From Shinella sumterensis (GTDB lineage Bacteria; Pseudomonadota; Alphaproteobacteria; Rhizobiales; Rhizobiaceae), in contig NZ_MYFN02000006.1 in NCBI RefSeq assembly GCF_004514425.2, positions 1-64,000 on the forward strand: 64,000 bases of DNA, given 5' to 3'. The position numbers and the translations under genes are program-made. Under the pieces are notes generated by a model. It did not search any database, was not told the DNA's origin, and saw nothing but the letters and a program-made list of their open reading frames with translations. Positions 42,920 to 55,719 of this stretch are shown one piece after another (position 1 is the stretch's first letter; each line of letters opens with the position of its first letter).

Positions 42920-43963
42920 TTAAAGGCCATTATCCTTCTGCAGCGCGTTGAGAAAACGTTGCGCGATCGCGCCGTCAACATCGCCCTGCATCGACAGATA
43001 AAGCGCCTTTTCTTCCAACGCCCTTATGTCAACTATCTTGTTCCAGCTTTGCCGAGAGACTTTCTCGTAGTTGCCCGCGGTCGATCTCACTGGACTCAGG
43101 GGCGCTATCAACAGCGCTCGCAAGCCCTCTGGCGTCTCGATTGCCTGCTTCGTGAACGTCAAGACCTCTTCGCCATTTCCGGTGCCCCACCAAAACCAAA
43201 GTATGTCGCGGGGCTGCGCTTGATCCAGCAAGGTTCCCTCGGCGGCCAGCGATCTCACGCGATCGAGAAGTCTTTTACGAAGATCGCTGGTCGCGACACC
43301 GAGGGCATGGCTTTTCTCCGGCGCACCCTCACTTGTCACGTCTCCAGCCAAATGACGCATTAGTTCGCTAAGCAGTGAGATATCTGAGGCTTTGTCGATC
43401 GCGGATTTCATTAGACTAACGCGCTCATCCTCCGACAAATCCGTCAAAGCTTGCGTGACCATTGCGCGGATTGAATCTTCCATAGAGGAGTCGAAAAGGG
43501 CTGCGGCTTGCCATCCTTCGTTAGAGAGAAGAATATGAGCATAGTCCATTAAGGCAACGAACCAAGCCTCTCGATCTGTATTGGAATCCCGTAGAGCCTC
43601 GCCTACCAACTCGATCAGCGAGCGACGGATAGGTGGACGGTCTTTCTCCGCCGCCGCCATCAGACGAAGCTCGTAATCACGAAAGACGTCGGCAGGATCG
43701 CTGAAGATGTCAGCTTCGAATTCGGCTGTACTCGAGAGCGCAGTGTCTGGCGTGAGCCGGAAGTAGTTTTTCGCGAAATCGGCTTTCTCGATGCGCCGAC
43801 TGTTGCGTTCGTTATGTCGCTGCAAAGTGTCGAGCATCTCGGTTCCGAGCAAGCCCTTAGCCTGCGGAAACATAATCGAAAGCGCGGCTCTTGCTGCATC
43901 CTCATTCTTTGCGTCCTTGAGTAGGGCTAGGAGTTGTTTTTTTGCTAGATCGCCCAGGGACAT
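42920..43963 (-). CDS. C-terminal half of a split KAP-family P-loop NTPase
   Basis: It encodes 347 residues. It starts one base after the stop of the upstream KAP gene (TAATATG). The N-terminal part (LLALLKDAKNEDAARAALSIMFPQAKGLL...RRIEKADFAKNYFRLTPDTALS) is the 'kRI....F..YF' region that in ordinary KAP proteins continues the same polypeptide. The rest is helical with Trp-rich segments (DILWFWWGTGNGEEV). It could be made by reinitiation, or be a fragment from a frameshift; see the finding. Confidence 0.6.
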   Translation of the reverse strand: MSLGDLAKKQLLALLKDAKNEDAARAALSIMFPQAKGLLGTEMLDTLQRHNERNSRRIEKADFAKNYFRLTPDTALSSTAEFEADIFSDPADVFRDYELRLMAAAEKDRPPIRRSLIELVGEALRDSNTDREAWFVALMDYAHILLSNEGWQAAALFDSSMEDSIRAMVTQALTDLSEDERVSLMKSAIDKASDISLLSELMRHLAGDVTSEGAPEKSHALGVATSDLRKRLLDRVRSLAAEGTLLDQAQPRDILWFWWGTGNGEEVLTFTKQAIETPEGLRALLIAPLSPVRSTAGNYEKVSRQSWNKIVDIRALEEKALYLSMQGDVDGAIAQRFLNALQKDNGL

Positions 43964-43964
43964 A

Positions 43965-45236
43965 TTAGACCGCCAAATCGTTGTAGTTTCTCCTCAGCCA
44001 GTGGTACACCGCTGGCTCGTGGATACGAAGGGTCTCGAGTAAGAGCAGGTCGACGGGATCGGTATGGCTGCCAACCCCGGAAAGAGCTACCGAAAACGAG
44101 TTCATCAGTCTTCTAACATCTCTCGGAGTCCCAATGTAACGGCTTAGCGTTAGAAACCAAGCAATGTTTAGCCTGCGTGTCGCTACTGTTGACCAGTTTG
44201 TAACGAGAGACTCAAGGTCAGCATTCAGAAGATTGAGTATCTCTGGAGGTTCAAGCGGCGGAAGGTGAATTGGATACTGAACGATCTTCTGCAGATATTC
44301 GTGTCCGTCGACGTTGAATGAGGTGGAAATCAGACTTCCAAGCCTAACTTCGTCATAGCAGAGCAGGTAAACCACGTTCGGAAGGTCGCCGAGCCCTTTC
44401 AGAAGGGAAACCATTTCCACCGCTTCATCAGGCGTCAGCCGATCGAGATCATCCACGACTACAAGGATTTTGGTTCTGTTCGACCGGCCAAGCTTTTTCC
44501 GCAGACGCGCTCGAACACTTTCGACCGTTGGTCCATCCGTCATCCGCTTTGCCAATCGATTGGAGACGTCGACCCCCGCCGAAAATAATCCACCTAAACC
44601 CGCTTGCGCCACGACGTCCGTGGCAGCTCCCACGATCGGAACCACATTAGAAAGTCGATTCAACACCGAAGCGAATGCTTTCCGAACGTCGTCGCCAAGT
44701 TTTTCCCCAACGACGCGCGCAAGATCACTGAGCAGCGCACTTGCGAGCTCGGCCTTGCCTGGAAATAGCCAAGGTGAAAACCGTACGACTATATTGCGCG
44801 GTTTCTCTTCCAGCCGCCGGAGTAGGTCCCAGTAGCGTAACGCCAGTTCCGTGTCTTCGGTCGAACCGCACTGAATTCTGAATTGTCGGTCCCGGTGGTG
44901 CTTGTTCCAAAGTTGGACGTCGAGATTTCTTTCAAGGAAATCGTCGATCAGATGCTCAACCCGGCTAAAGGCGTCGGCCATCGCTTCCAGATCAAAGATT
45001 GAGGGTACATCCTCATCCTCTCCGCAGGCACGGATCATATCAACATGCCTGAGGTACCGAATGGTAAGCTCGGCCACGCTAGATTTTCCAGAGCCCCACT
45101 CGCCAATCAGACCGATGACAAAGCCGTCATTGGCAACCGCTAGGTTGTCGATCGCATTGGCGAGTGCGAGTGAGAATGGTGCGCGTCCCAAGGCGTCATC
45201 TTGAGGCAGGCTGATGGGACGGTCGCTATAACGCAT
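43965..45236 (-). CDS. KAP-family P-loop NTPase, N-terminal part
   Basis: It encodes 423 residues from ATG 45236 (MRYSDRPISLPQDDALGRAPFSLALANAI). Walker A is GEWGSGKSS; Walker B is ILVVVDDLDRLTPDE, the KAP 'DDLDR' hallmark; a further conserved YLLCYDEVRL follows. The VRFSPWLFPGKAEL segment is also typical. KAP NTPases are membrane-associated and common in defence islands. The gene ends after EPAVYHWLRRNYNDLAV, well short of usual KAP length, and the next gene supplies the remainder. Confidence 0.85.
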   Translation of the reverse strand: MRYSDRPISLPQDDALGRAPFSLALANAIDNLAVANDGFVIGLIGEWGSGKSSVAELTIRYLRHVDMIRACGEDEDVPSIFDLEAMADAFSRVEHLIDDFLERNLDVQLWNKHHRDRQFRIQCGSTEDTELALRYWDLLRRLEEKPRNIVVRFSPWLFPGKAELASALLSDLARVVGEKLGDDVRKAFASVLNRLSNVVPIVGAATDVVAQAGLGGLFSAGVDVSNRLAKRMTDGPTVESVRARLRKKLGRSNRTKILVVVDDLDRLTPDEAVEMVSLLKGLGDLPNVVYLLCYDEVRLGSLISTSFNVDGHEYLQKIVQYPIHLPPLEPPEILNLLNADLESLVTNWSTVATRRLNIAWFLTLSRYIGTPRDVRRLMNSFSVALSGVGSHTDPVDLLLLETLRIHEPAVYHWLRRNYNDLAV

Positions 45237-45424
45237 GATTCGAACTTGGATTGGACTTTGTTTTATCGTTCGTACTGGAGAAGTCTTGATCACCCAAGCG
45301 GCAGCTAGGTGCAAACGGCAAGTTTTAGCTGATTTTCACAAGTTTGGTCCACGATTCAACGCGTTGTCGCATGCTGTGCCAATCTTTTTTCTTCACGCCA
45401 GCCCGACTGCATGCCGTATTCTCG

Positions 45425-46018
45425 TTAGACGCTCTTTGCTGCGACTTTTGGGCTTCCAAAAACTACTGGGATTGATAGTTCATCGACGGCCTGTAATGAG
45501 CAGGGTTGGGCTACGATTAGCTGATCATCGAGGACAGCAGGCGGGCCGCAGGTTCCGCGAGCCGGCTTGTCATCGCTGTCTCGAGCGGAGCCATTATGCC
45601 AGGCTTTGGCGCTTTCCCACAGTTCCGGCACGGTTACGCAAAACACCGCGATCATCATCACCGCGGCAAGGACGCCGCTTATCCAGGATGCAAGTTTGAA
45701 GGCTGCTTCGGCTCTGTCTGCGGGGCTGGTGACTAGGTTTTCGTATTCTTTTTCCGGAATGAAGCGATAGAGTCGACCGCGCCACTGCTGCCGCAGGTCG
45801 CGTTGGATCGACACAAACTGGCGTCCGCTTACTATGGTCACCGTTACATAGAGGCAAAGTACGAATCCGATTAGAAGTACACCAGCGGCGACCGCGGCGC
45901 TGCTGGTGCTCATCGTCAAGCGCGCGACGACCAGACCGATGCCACCGAACAGAGCGCCGCTTACCGCCGCGGCAAGCTGCCGCGTGCTGTCTCCGAGCTT
46001 TGACGCCTCGTCCGACAC
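45425..46018 (-). CDS. Membrane protein upstream of the KAP gene (197 aa)
   Basis: From GTG 46018 the protein has a hydrophobic hairpin at about 17-62 (SGALFGGIGLVVARL and AAGVLLIGFVLCLYVTVTIV), a soluble segment (RGRLYRFIPEKEYENL) and another hydrophobic helix at about 108-130 (LASWISGVLAAVMMIAVFCV), then a Cys-containing tail. It is oriented towards the KAP gene with a 188-bp gap and could be its membrane partner. The start sits exactly at a mosaic junction with the AIPR remnant, so the natural N-terminus may be lost. Confidence 0.5.
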   Translation of the reverse strand: MSDEASKLGDSTRQLAAAVSGALFGGIGLVVARLTMSTSSAAVAAGVLLIGFVLCLYVTVTIVSGRQFVSIQRDLRQQWRGRLYRFIPEKEYENLVTSPADRAEAAFKLASWISGVLAAVMMIAVFCVTVPELWESAKAWHNGSARDSDDKPARGTCGPPAVLDDQLIVAQPCSLQAVDELSIPVVFGSPKVAAKSV

Positions 46019-47031
46019 CGCCTTTCCTCGATCGCGACGGCAATCCGATAAGGTTTATATCCCGGAAGCTCCCCGACCCCAGCTACGATTGCTCGCTCGT
46101 CATTGTGTCGGGTGCCTTCCTCGCCGAACTCTATCAGGAGTACGATGTCGCGCTTCTCGAGTATAACGTTCGTGCTTTCCTCGGCAGCAACAACAAGGTC
46201 AACGCCGGCATCCGTCGCACGCTCAAAACCAATCAGGAACGCTTCCTGGCGTACAACAACGGAATCTCGGCCACGGCTCGTGACGTCGAACTGACCGACG
46301 ACGGCTCGGCGGTCAAGTTTGTACATGGCCTCCAGATCGTGAACGGCGGTCAGACCCTCGCAGCGCTTCACCACGTGATGTATGCGGAGAAAACGGATAT
46401 CTCGCGCGCCGAAGTCGCGATGAAACTCACGGTAGTGCGGGAGGCAGACGAACCGTCGTTCGTCGGTGAAATCTCCTCCTATGCGAATACGCAGAGCATC
46501 GTCCAGATCGCGGATTTCTCGGCTAACAGACCGTTCCACATCGAGATCGAACGTCTATCGCGATCGGTCTGGCTTCCGGGAGAGCGGGGATTGTGGTTTT
46601 ACGAAAGGACGCGGGGACAATACAACGTCGCCCGTTCCCGGGAGGGTAGCAGTCTCGCTGCAAAGCGGCGGTTCAAGATACGTTGCCCCCCCGCCCGGAA
46701 GTTCTCGAAGACCGATCTTGCTAAGTACATCAACGCCTGGGCCGGCCTGCCGCATCTGGTCTCCAACGGTGCGCAGTACAATTATAAGGCCTGGCTGGAC
46801 GAGGTCGAGGAGGGCGAGTGGAGCCCAACCGAGGACTGGTACAAGGACACGATCGCCAAAGCTATCATATTCAAGGCAGCTCAAAAGGCGGTCCGTGAAG
46901 GGAATTTTCCCGGTTATCGCGCTCAGATTGTGGCCTACCTTGTCGCCCTTGTGAGTCAGCGGATTGGAAGCGAGATCAATCTGAGAATGATCTGGCAACG
47001 GCAAGTCGTCAATAAATCCGTCGATTTGTGA
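46000..47031 (+). pseudogene. AIPR (abortive infection) protein, 5'-truncated
   Basis: The open frame (343 codons) contains the AIPR core: LLEYNVRAFLGSNNKVNAGIRRTL, RFLAYNNGISATARDVEL and GLQIVNGGQTLAALHHV. Family members are usually about 550-700 residues; the N-terminal third is missing here, because homologous sequence begins about 46,015 at the junction with the membrane protein gene. The C-terminus stops near 'RMIWQRQVVNK', also shorter than usual. AIPR proteins are linked to phage defence. Without a start and N-domain it is probably inactive. Confidence 0.65.
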
Positions 47032-47256
47032 AGCGATCCAAGCTTTACGCGCCTCCCTCGCGTCACCCGCCTCTCGAATCGCCGCAATGATTATGGCGAC
47101 TAGAAAAACGGCACAGTGAACCTCGTAGTCGTTTCCTCGTCTATTCGCCCGCCCGCCAGCGTTTTTCTTTTTCAAGAATGTGATGTCCCCGCGAGAAAGG
47201 ACGTCTCGATAATCATCTGGCTTGGGAAGTTTCGGTGGTCGTTTTGATCTGGTCAT
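46978..47256 (-). pseudogene. N-terminal fragment of an unknown protein, 3'-truncated
   Basis: From ATG 47256 about 90 residues look like genuine protein (PKLPKPDDYRDVLSRGDITFLKKKNAGGRANRRGNDYEVHCAVFLVAIIIAAI...). Beyond roughly 46,980 the frame merely runs antisense through the AIPR remnant to 46555. The GGRANRRGNDYE opening recalls the start of some defence-associated nuclease/effector proteins, but I cannot name a family. The 3' part was lost at the junction with the AIPR segment. Confidence 0.4.
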
Positions 47257-47544
47257 TGGAGTCGGCCGGCTATTCGAGGAGCACGGAAGACCTATCTCTG
47301 CAATCTGAAGAAGAAGCTAACAGAGGACGGCGACCCCCGGGTGGGCTGCATCGGTGTGTCCTGTGTCATCGGGAAATCAGGATGTTCCGACAAGAAAGGC
47401 TCGTATCTCGTTTACTTGTCGAGCGACGGGGAATTGGTGGGCACGTGTGGGGCAAAATCTTTGATCGAAAAACAATCTAAGCTGGACCGCTTACGAAAAA
47501 TAACGCCGCCAGACAGTCTAGCCGGGCGGCGTTTTCGGTTGTAG
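47248..47544 (+). pseudogene. C-terminal gene fragment, unknown function
   Basis: The frame is open from about 47,248 without a proper start. It encodes ARKTYLCNLKKKLTEDGDPR followed by VGCIGVSCVIGKSGCSDKKG and a short beta-like end. Three Cys lie close together (GCIGVSCVIGKSGC). A GTG at 47341 would start inside the domain. A good hairpin terminator overlaps its 3' end, as expected for the real end of a gene whose front has been deleted. Confidence 0.35.
47502..47537 (+). terminator. Terminator at the right side of the island
   Basis: AACGCCGCC (47502-47510) pairs with GGCGGCGTT (47525-47533), followed by TTC. It ends the plus-strand fragment and faces nrdJ transcription. Confidence 0.65.
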
Positions 47545-47606
47545 CCAGCGATGAGTGAGCCACAAACAGGTCGTCAATCTTGCAGCCGTCCCCGTCCCTT
47601 GTCCGA

Positions 47607-47660
47607 AGACGCATTTCTAAAAGTCCCTCAGACGTGAATCAGGGGCTTAGACGCATTTCT
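47607..47660 (+). repeat. Direct repeat AGACGCATTTCT at the island's right edge
   Basis: AGACGCATTTCT occurs at 47607-47618 and 47649-47660, 42 bp apart; the second is followed by GGGGACA and the first preceded by TGTCCGA. Such repeats next to TGTC are typical of transposon or IS ends. They lie within 85 bp of the nrdJ stop codon. Confidence 0.4.
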
Positions 47661-47689
47661 GGGGACACGGGGCAGTCATCGGTGTCAGA

Positions 47690-51508
<3,819 letters not shown>

Positions 51509-51636
51509 TGTCCGTTGTCCTCTGTGCCGCATCCTGTCGCAAAAACAGGGCAAAAATAGTCCCCGCCAGGCCGCAATGTCCCTGCAGCCAGCCCCGATCT
51601 TCCAGTCCGTATGGGAAACCCGATTGATCTCGGATA

Positions 51637-51683
51637 TTCCTGTATCTTGTGCTTATTCTGGCTGCAAACGCTAAATATAGTAT
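51637..51683 (-). promoter_or_regulatory. Tandem NrdR-box-like sites upstream of nrdJ
   Basis: ACGCTAAATATAGTAT (51668-51683) matches 13 of 16 positions of the NrdR-box consensus as I remember it (acaCwAtATaTwGtgt). TTCCTGTATCTTGTGC (51637-51652) matches about 11. The starts are 31 bp apart, three helical turns, the normal NrdR spacing. They lie 130-175 bp upstream of nrdJ, so repression by NrdR is likely. Confidence 0.55.
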
Positions 51684-51937
51684 TAACAGTTTCTTTATGC
51701 CAGTGGTTCAGGAAACTTTGGCGCACCAGAAAACGGACGCGCTAAATACCCCTGCGGCGAGCGGACCTACCGCCCGGCCACATGCGCATAAACGCGATTT
51801 TCGTGATGAGAACCGACCTCGTGACTTACGGTTCAGGCGCCGCCGCAACCTTGGTTTTCATTAACCCCATCTGCCTGATTCTCGTCAAGGGCTGGTTTGT
51901 GAACGAAGTTTGAACCCCATATCTTGTGCCTCCGGGC

Positions 51938-52114
51938 TGTGGAAAATGGGGACAGTGCCGAACGCCTGAAAACTCAGGCGGTTCCGGTGCAAAGGGCAGG
52001 GCGGCGGCCAGGCCGTTGTGGAAAACAGGAAGAAATGAGGGGTAAAAACACGGGATTTTTCTCCGCCACGACTTTCGGGATGGCCATGCCGACCACGATG
52101 TGATCCGTGGATAA
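51938..52114 (+). other. Three DnaA-box-like 9-mers in the long nrdJ-gpt gap
   Basis: TGTGGAAAA (51938-51946), TGTGGAAAA (52017-52025) and CGTGGATAA (52106-52114) each match 8 of 9 bases of the DnaA box TGTGGATAA, all in the same direction. A hairpin CGCCTGA-AAAC-TCAGGCG lies at 51963-51980. Otherwise the 51,509-52,237 stretch holds no gene I can support. Function is unknown. Confidence 0.35.
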
Positions 52115-52154
52115 GGTGATTCTATCCAACCGTCCTCCAGCCATGCGCAGGCAA

Positions 52155-52192
52155 GAAAAAGCCGGCGGCATGTCAGGCACATGCGCCGGCTT
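52155..52192 (-). terminator. Terminator of the xanthine phosphoribosyltransferase gene
   Basis: AAGCCGGCG (52159-52167) pairs with CGCCGGCTT (52184-52192), and inside CATGT pairs with ACATG. Read on the minus strand the stem is followed by TTTCTT. It lies about 45 bp after the gene's stop. Confidence 0.8.
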
Positions 52193-52237
52193 GAGACGAG
52201 CAGGCCGCGCTCGGCGCGGCGCCAGGTAGGCGGTGAC

Positions 52238-52735
52238 CTATCCGCGCGAGCCCTTTGCAATCGGTTCCTGGTAGGTGAAGCCCATATCCCAGGGGAAATA
52301 GATCCAGGTGTCCTGGCTGACCTCGGTCACGAAGGTATCGACCAGCGGGCGGCCCTTCGGCTTGGCGTAAACGGCGGCGAAATGCGCCTTCGGCAGCATG
52401 GCGCGTACCTGTGCGGCGGTCTTGCCGGTGTCGGTGAGGTCGTCGACGATGAGGATGCCTTCGCCGCCCTGCTGGGTCAGTTCCGGCGAGATGCCCTTCA
52501 GGACGTGCATTTCTCCCTGCGAGACATAGTCGTGGTAGGAGGCGACGCAGACGGTCTCGATGAGGCGTATATTGAGTTCGCGCGAAATGACGGCAGCCGG
52601 CACAAGGCCGCCGCGCGTGATGCAGACGATCGCCTTCCATTCGCGGTCGCCGTCGGCCAGGCGCCAGGCGAGGGCGCGCGCGTCGCGATGAAACTGATCC
52701 CAGGAAACGGGGAAGGCTTTGTCGGGCAGCGACAT
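52238..52735 (-). CDS. gpt: Xanthine phosphoribosyltransferase
   Basis: It encodes 165 residues from ATG 52735 ([26 protein letters not shown]), the usual length and start for XGPRT. The PRPP-binding loop is [15 protein letters not shown], and [12 protein letters not shown] and the DTWIYFPWD end are conserved. It salvages xanthine and guanine into XMP and GMP in the cytoplasm. Longer upstream extension (to 52840) is unnecessary. Confidence 0.93.
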   Translation of the reverse strand: MSLPDKAFPVSWDQFHRDARALAWRLADGDREWKAIVCITRGGLVPAAVISRELNIRLIETVCVASYHDYVSQGEMHVLKGISPELTQQGGEGILIVDDLTDTGKTAAQVRAMLPKAHFAAVYAKPKGRPLVDTFVTEVSQDTWIYFPWDMGFTYQEPIAKGSRG

Positions 52736-52858
52736 GACGGGCTCCTGAACGGCGGAAAAACAAGATTCCACCTCTCTACTGCAAACCTGACCCCAAGAAA
52801 ATCGGCGGCCGACCCTCGTCTGCCGCCGATCCACAGGCAAGTCACCGCATTCGGCGCG

Positions 52859-53701
52859 TCAGCGCGACATCAATGTCGGGACGCGGGCACCGCGCATCAG
52901 CGCGCTGGTGACCCCGCCGAACAGGCGCTGGCGCAGGCGTGAATGGCTGTAGGCGCCCATGACGATGAGGCCGGCGTCGATTTCGGTCGCGCGATGATTG
53001 AGCGCGTCGGCGACCGACCGGCCCTCCGAGGCACCGGAGGACACCGTTGCCCTGACGCCATGGCGCGCCAGGGTGGCGGCAAGCTCCGCGCCGCAGAAAT
53101 CCCGCGACTGCAGGGCGGTCTCCGGCGGATCGATCGCGAAAATCTCGACCTCCGTTGCCGCGGTCAGAAAAGGCAGGGCATCGAAGACGGCGCGGGTCGA
53201 TTCGCGCGAGCCGTTCCAGGCGACAAGCACGCGCTCGATGGGCGCGGGCCCCGCCTGTGCATTCGACACGAGATAGAGCGGGCGGCCGCTTTCATAGAGC
53301 AGGTCCTCGATGTCCTCGCGGGCCGGCCCGTCGATATCCGGATCGAACTGGGCGGCGAGCACGATATCGGCGCTGCGTGCGCTGTCGATCACGCCGGCGG
53401 AGGCGTAGCCGGCCGAACCGGTGAACAGCCGCCATTCATAGGAAATGTCGTCGCGCTCGCAACGGGACCGGAACGCCTCCTCGACCGCGCGGGACTGTTG
53501 CTGCGCCCGGTCCTGCAATTGCAGCACGGCGTTCGGATCAGGATATTCCATCGGTGCGATCAGCGTCACCACCACGGGCGCTTCCGCGTGAATACCGATG
53601 ATGTGGCCGCCCGTGCGGCGGGCAAGCGCCAAGGCGTGATCCGTCACCTTGCCGGCGTCTTCTGCGGTGCTCAGCACTGCGACAATCGTCTTGTAGGTCA
53701 T
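52859..53701 (-). CDS. Universal stress protein, two tandem UspA domains
   Basis: It encodes 280 residues. Domain 1 (MTYKTIVAVLSTAEDAGKVTDHALALARRTGGHIIGIHAEAP) lacks a clear ATP-binding loop. Domain 2 (IERVLVAWNGSRESTRAVFDALPFL...DAGLIVMGAYSHSRLRQRLFGGVTSALMRGARVPTLMSR) has the G-x2-G-x9-G-S/T-type nucleotide-binding region in the form GAYSHSRLRQRLFGGVT. Such double Usps respond to general stress in rhizobia. It is a single gene. Confidence 0.9.
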   Translation of the reverse strand: MTYKTIVAVLSTAEDAGKVTDHALALARRTGGHIIGIHAEAPVVVTLIAPMEYPDPNAVLQLQDRAQQQSRAVEEAFRSRCERDDISYEWRLFTGSAGYASAGVIDSARSADIVLAAQFDPDIDGPAREDIEDLLYESGRPLYLVSNAQAGPAPIERVLVAWNGSRESTRAVFDALPFLTAATEVEIFAIDPPETALQSRDFCGAELAATLARHGVRATVSSGASEGRSVADALNHRATEIDAGLIVMGAYSHSRLRQRLFGGVTSALMRGARVPTLMSR

Positions 53702-53765
53702 GTCGGCCTCCTGTCTGGTTCGTTCGAAATCTGCGCCAGCACGGCAGCCGCAACCTTGATCAGGA

Positions 53766-54521
53766 TCAAGATGCCGCCTTGCCGGCCGCGATTTCGGCGA
53801 TCATCGCCATTATATCACGTTCTGCGGCCTGCGCTGGCGCTTCCTCGCGGCTGCGAATGACGATTTCCGTCGAGAACCGGTTTTCGGAAAAACGCGGGTA
53901 GGAGCCGATGCTGGTCTCGGGATGGTTTTTCTGGATGGCCGCCAGCGCACTGCCGATATCGCCCTCGCCGAAGGGGGAGGCGACGGAGCGCGACAGCATG
54001 GGCACGCCGCCTTCAAGCTTGGGAATGACGGTTCCCAGCATGGCGGTGAAGACCTGGGGAACGCCGGCCATGACGTAGACATTGCCGATATGGAAGCCGG
54101 GTGCCGTCGAGACGGCGTTTTCGATGTGGGCTGCGCCTTGCGGCATGCGCGCCATGCGCTGGCGCGCCTCGTTGAACTCGACGCCGCGCCGTTCGTACAT
54201 GGCGCCGAGAAGTTGCATGGCAAGCGGATCATGCAGGCAGGGCACGCCGAAGGCCTTGGATATGGCATCGGCGGTGATGTCGTCATGCGTCGGGCCGATG
54301 CCGCCGGAGGTGAAGACATAGGTGTAGCGCGCGCGCAGCGCATTGAGCGCCTCGACGATCGCATCCTCCTCGTCGCCGACGATGCGCACCTCCTTGAGGT
54401 CGATGCCTGCGAGGAACAGCACATCGGCGAGCTGGCCGATATTCTTGTCCTTGGTGCGGCCCGACAGCAGTTCGTCCCCGATGGCAAGCATGGCAGCCGT
54501 AGCGACAGACGTGGAACTCAT
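53766..54521 (-). CDS. CinA/MoaB-like molybdopterin-binding domain protein
   Basis: It encodes 251 residues. [49 protein letters not shown] and [25 protein letters not shown] are the MoCF/CinA N-terminal domain. The C-terminal deamidase (CinA-C) domain is absent, as in the short alphaproteobacterial form. ATG 54521 is chosen since AGGA lies at proper distance; ATG 54527 is too close. The biological role of short CinA proteins is uncertain (pyridine nucleotide repair has been shown for full CinA). Confidence 0.88.
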   Translation of the reverse strand: MSSTSVATAAMLAIGDELLSGRTKDKNIGQLADVLFLAGIDLKEVRIVGDEEDAIVEALNALRARYTYVFTSGGIGPTHDDITADAISKAFGVPCLHDPLAMQLLGAMYERRGVEFNEARQRMARMPQGAAHIENAVSTAPGFHIGNVYVMAGVPQVFTAMLGTVIPKLEGGVPMLSRSVASPFGEGDIGSALAAIQKNHPETSIGSYPRFSENRFSTEIVIRSREEAPAQAAERDIMAMIAEIAAGKAAS

Positions 54522-54689
54522 GGTCATTTCCTGAAATTTCGAATGGAAATCCGACCGCATGGCCGGGTATTGTCAACGCGGGGTGAACAGTCTGTCGACC
54601 CGACGGGTTGTGACGCTGTCACACCGAAGTGCTACATCCAAGACGATGCCGCGATCAAGCGGAAAGCCTTTTTCGAACAGGAGACGACA

Positions 54690-55289
54690 ATGGCGAAGGT
54701 ACTGGTTCTCTATTATTCGGCCTACGGACATATCGAAGCGATGGCCTACGCCGTGGCGGAAGGCGCAAAGTCGGCCGGCGCCGACGTGACCGTCAAGCGC
54801 GTTCCGGAACTGGTTTCCGAAGACGTCGCCAAGGCGTCCTACTACAAGCTGGACCAGAAGGCCGAGATCGCCAAGGTCGACGAATTGGCCGAATACGATG
54901 CCATCATCGTCGGCGCCGGCACGCGCTTCGGCACGGTCGCTTCGCAGATGCGCAATTTCTGGGACCAGACGGGCGGCCTGTGGGCCGCCGGCAAGCTGGT
55001 CGGCAAGGTCGGATCCGTCTTTACCTCGTCCGCCACGCAACATGGCGGCCAGGAATCGACGATCCTCGGCTTCATCCCGACCCTCCTTCACCACGGCCTC
55101 GTCGTTGCCGGCCTTCCCTATGCCTTCCAGGGCCAGATGGGCGTCGATGAAGTCAAGGGCGGCTCGCCCTACGGCGCCTCCACCATCACCGACGGCGACG
55201 GTTCGCGCCAGCCTTCGCAGGTGGAACTGGATGCCGCCCACTTCCAGGGCGCCCATGTCGCGAAGCTCGCGGCCAAGCTTTCGGCCTGA
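54690..55289 (+). CDS. wrbA: NAD(P)H:quinone oxidoreductase, WrbA type
   Basis: It encodes 199 residues; CAGGAGACGACA precedes ATG 54690. It is a flavodoxin-like protein with FMN phosphate loop [12 protein letters not shown], the [22 protein letters not shown] loop and [14 protein letters not shown], all WrbA hallmarks. It reduces quinones by two electrons and so limits redox cycling. It is a single gene with its own terminator. Confidence 0.95.
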   Translation: MAKVLVLYYSAYGHIEAMAYAVAEGAKSAGADVTVKRVPELVSEDVAKASYYKLDQKAEIAKVDELAEYDAIIVGAGTRFGTVASQMRNFWDQTGGLWAAGKLVGKVGSVFTSSATQHGGQESTILGFIPTLLHHGLVVAGLPYAFQGQMGVDEVKGGSPYGASTITDGDGSRQPSQVELDAAHFQGAHVAKLAAKLSA

Positions 55290-55317
55290 TGTTCTCCTGA
55301 AACATCGCTGAACAAGA

Positions 55318-55351
55318 GGGTGCGGCCAGCGTCAGGGGCCGCGCCCTTTTT
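55318..55351 (+). terminator. wrbA terminator
   Basis: GGGTGCGGCC (55318-55327) pairs with GGCCGCGCCC (55337-55346), with one G-T pair, followed by TTTTT. It lies 29 bp after wrbA. Confidence 0.9.
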
Positions 55352-55376
55352 GTTGTTTGTCGCACTTTTGTAGGGT

Positions 55377-55461
55377 TGGTGCGGGCGGCGGGGATCGAAC
55401 CCGCACAGCCAAGGCCGAGGGATTTTAAGTCCCTTGCGTCTACCAGTTTCGCCACGCCCGC
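55377..55461 (-). tRNA. tRNA-Leu (TAA)
   Basis: On the minus strand the acceptor stem GCGGGCG/CGCCCGC, D arm, anticodon loop CTTAAAA (anticodon TAA), long variable arm, T arm with TTCGATC and encoded CCA are all present. The stretch from 55,462 to 55,719 shows no gene. Confidence 0.95.
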
Positions 55462-55719
55462 GTTGAGCTTCAAATAACACGCCGCTGTGACTTTGGAAGT
55501 CTCGCAAGCGCTATTGCGATGGAAATTCCGTTTGCTGCACATCATTTACCAGACGCTGACTTGTTTCCCCGTCGGCAACCACGGGGCACCAAGACATTTC
55601 GCCGCGTTCTCCAAAAGGTGATTGGCACGGCGGTGGTGCGGCGGCTATCAGGAGGCATGTTTGGAGGCTCACGGTGCTGCGCGGCTTGGCCGTCTTGCCC
55701 CGGCCTTGCGGAGTAGCCC

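Noticed and set aside
51938-52114. DnaA-like sites as a replication origin
   Set aside because: Only three imperfect boxes, no AT-rich unwinding region and no origin-associated genes nearby.
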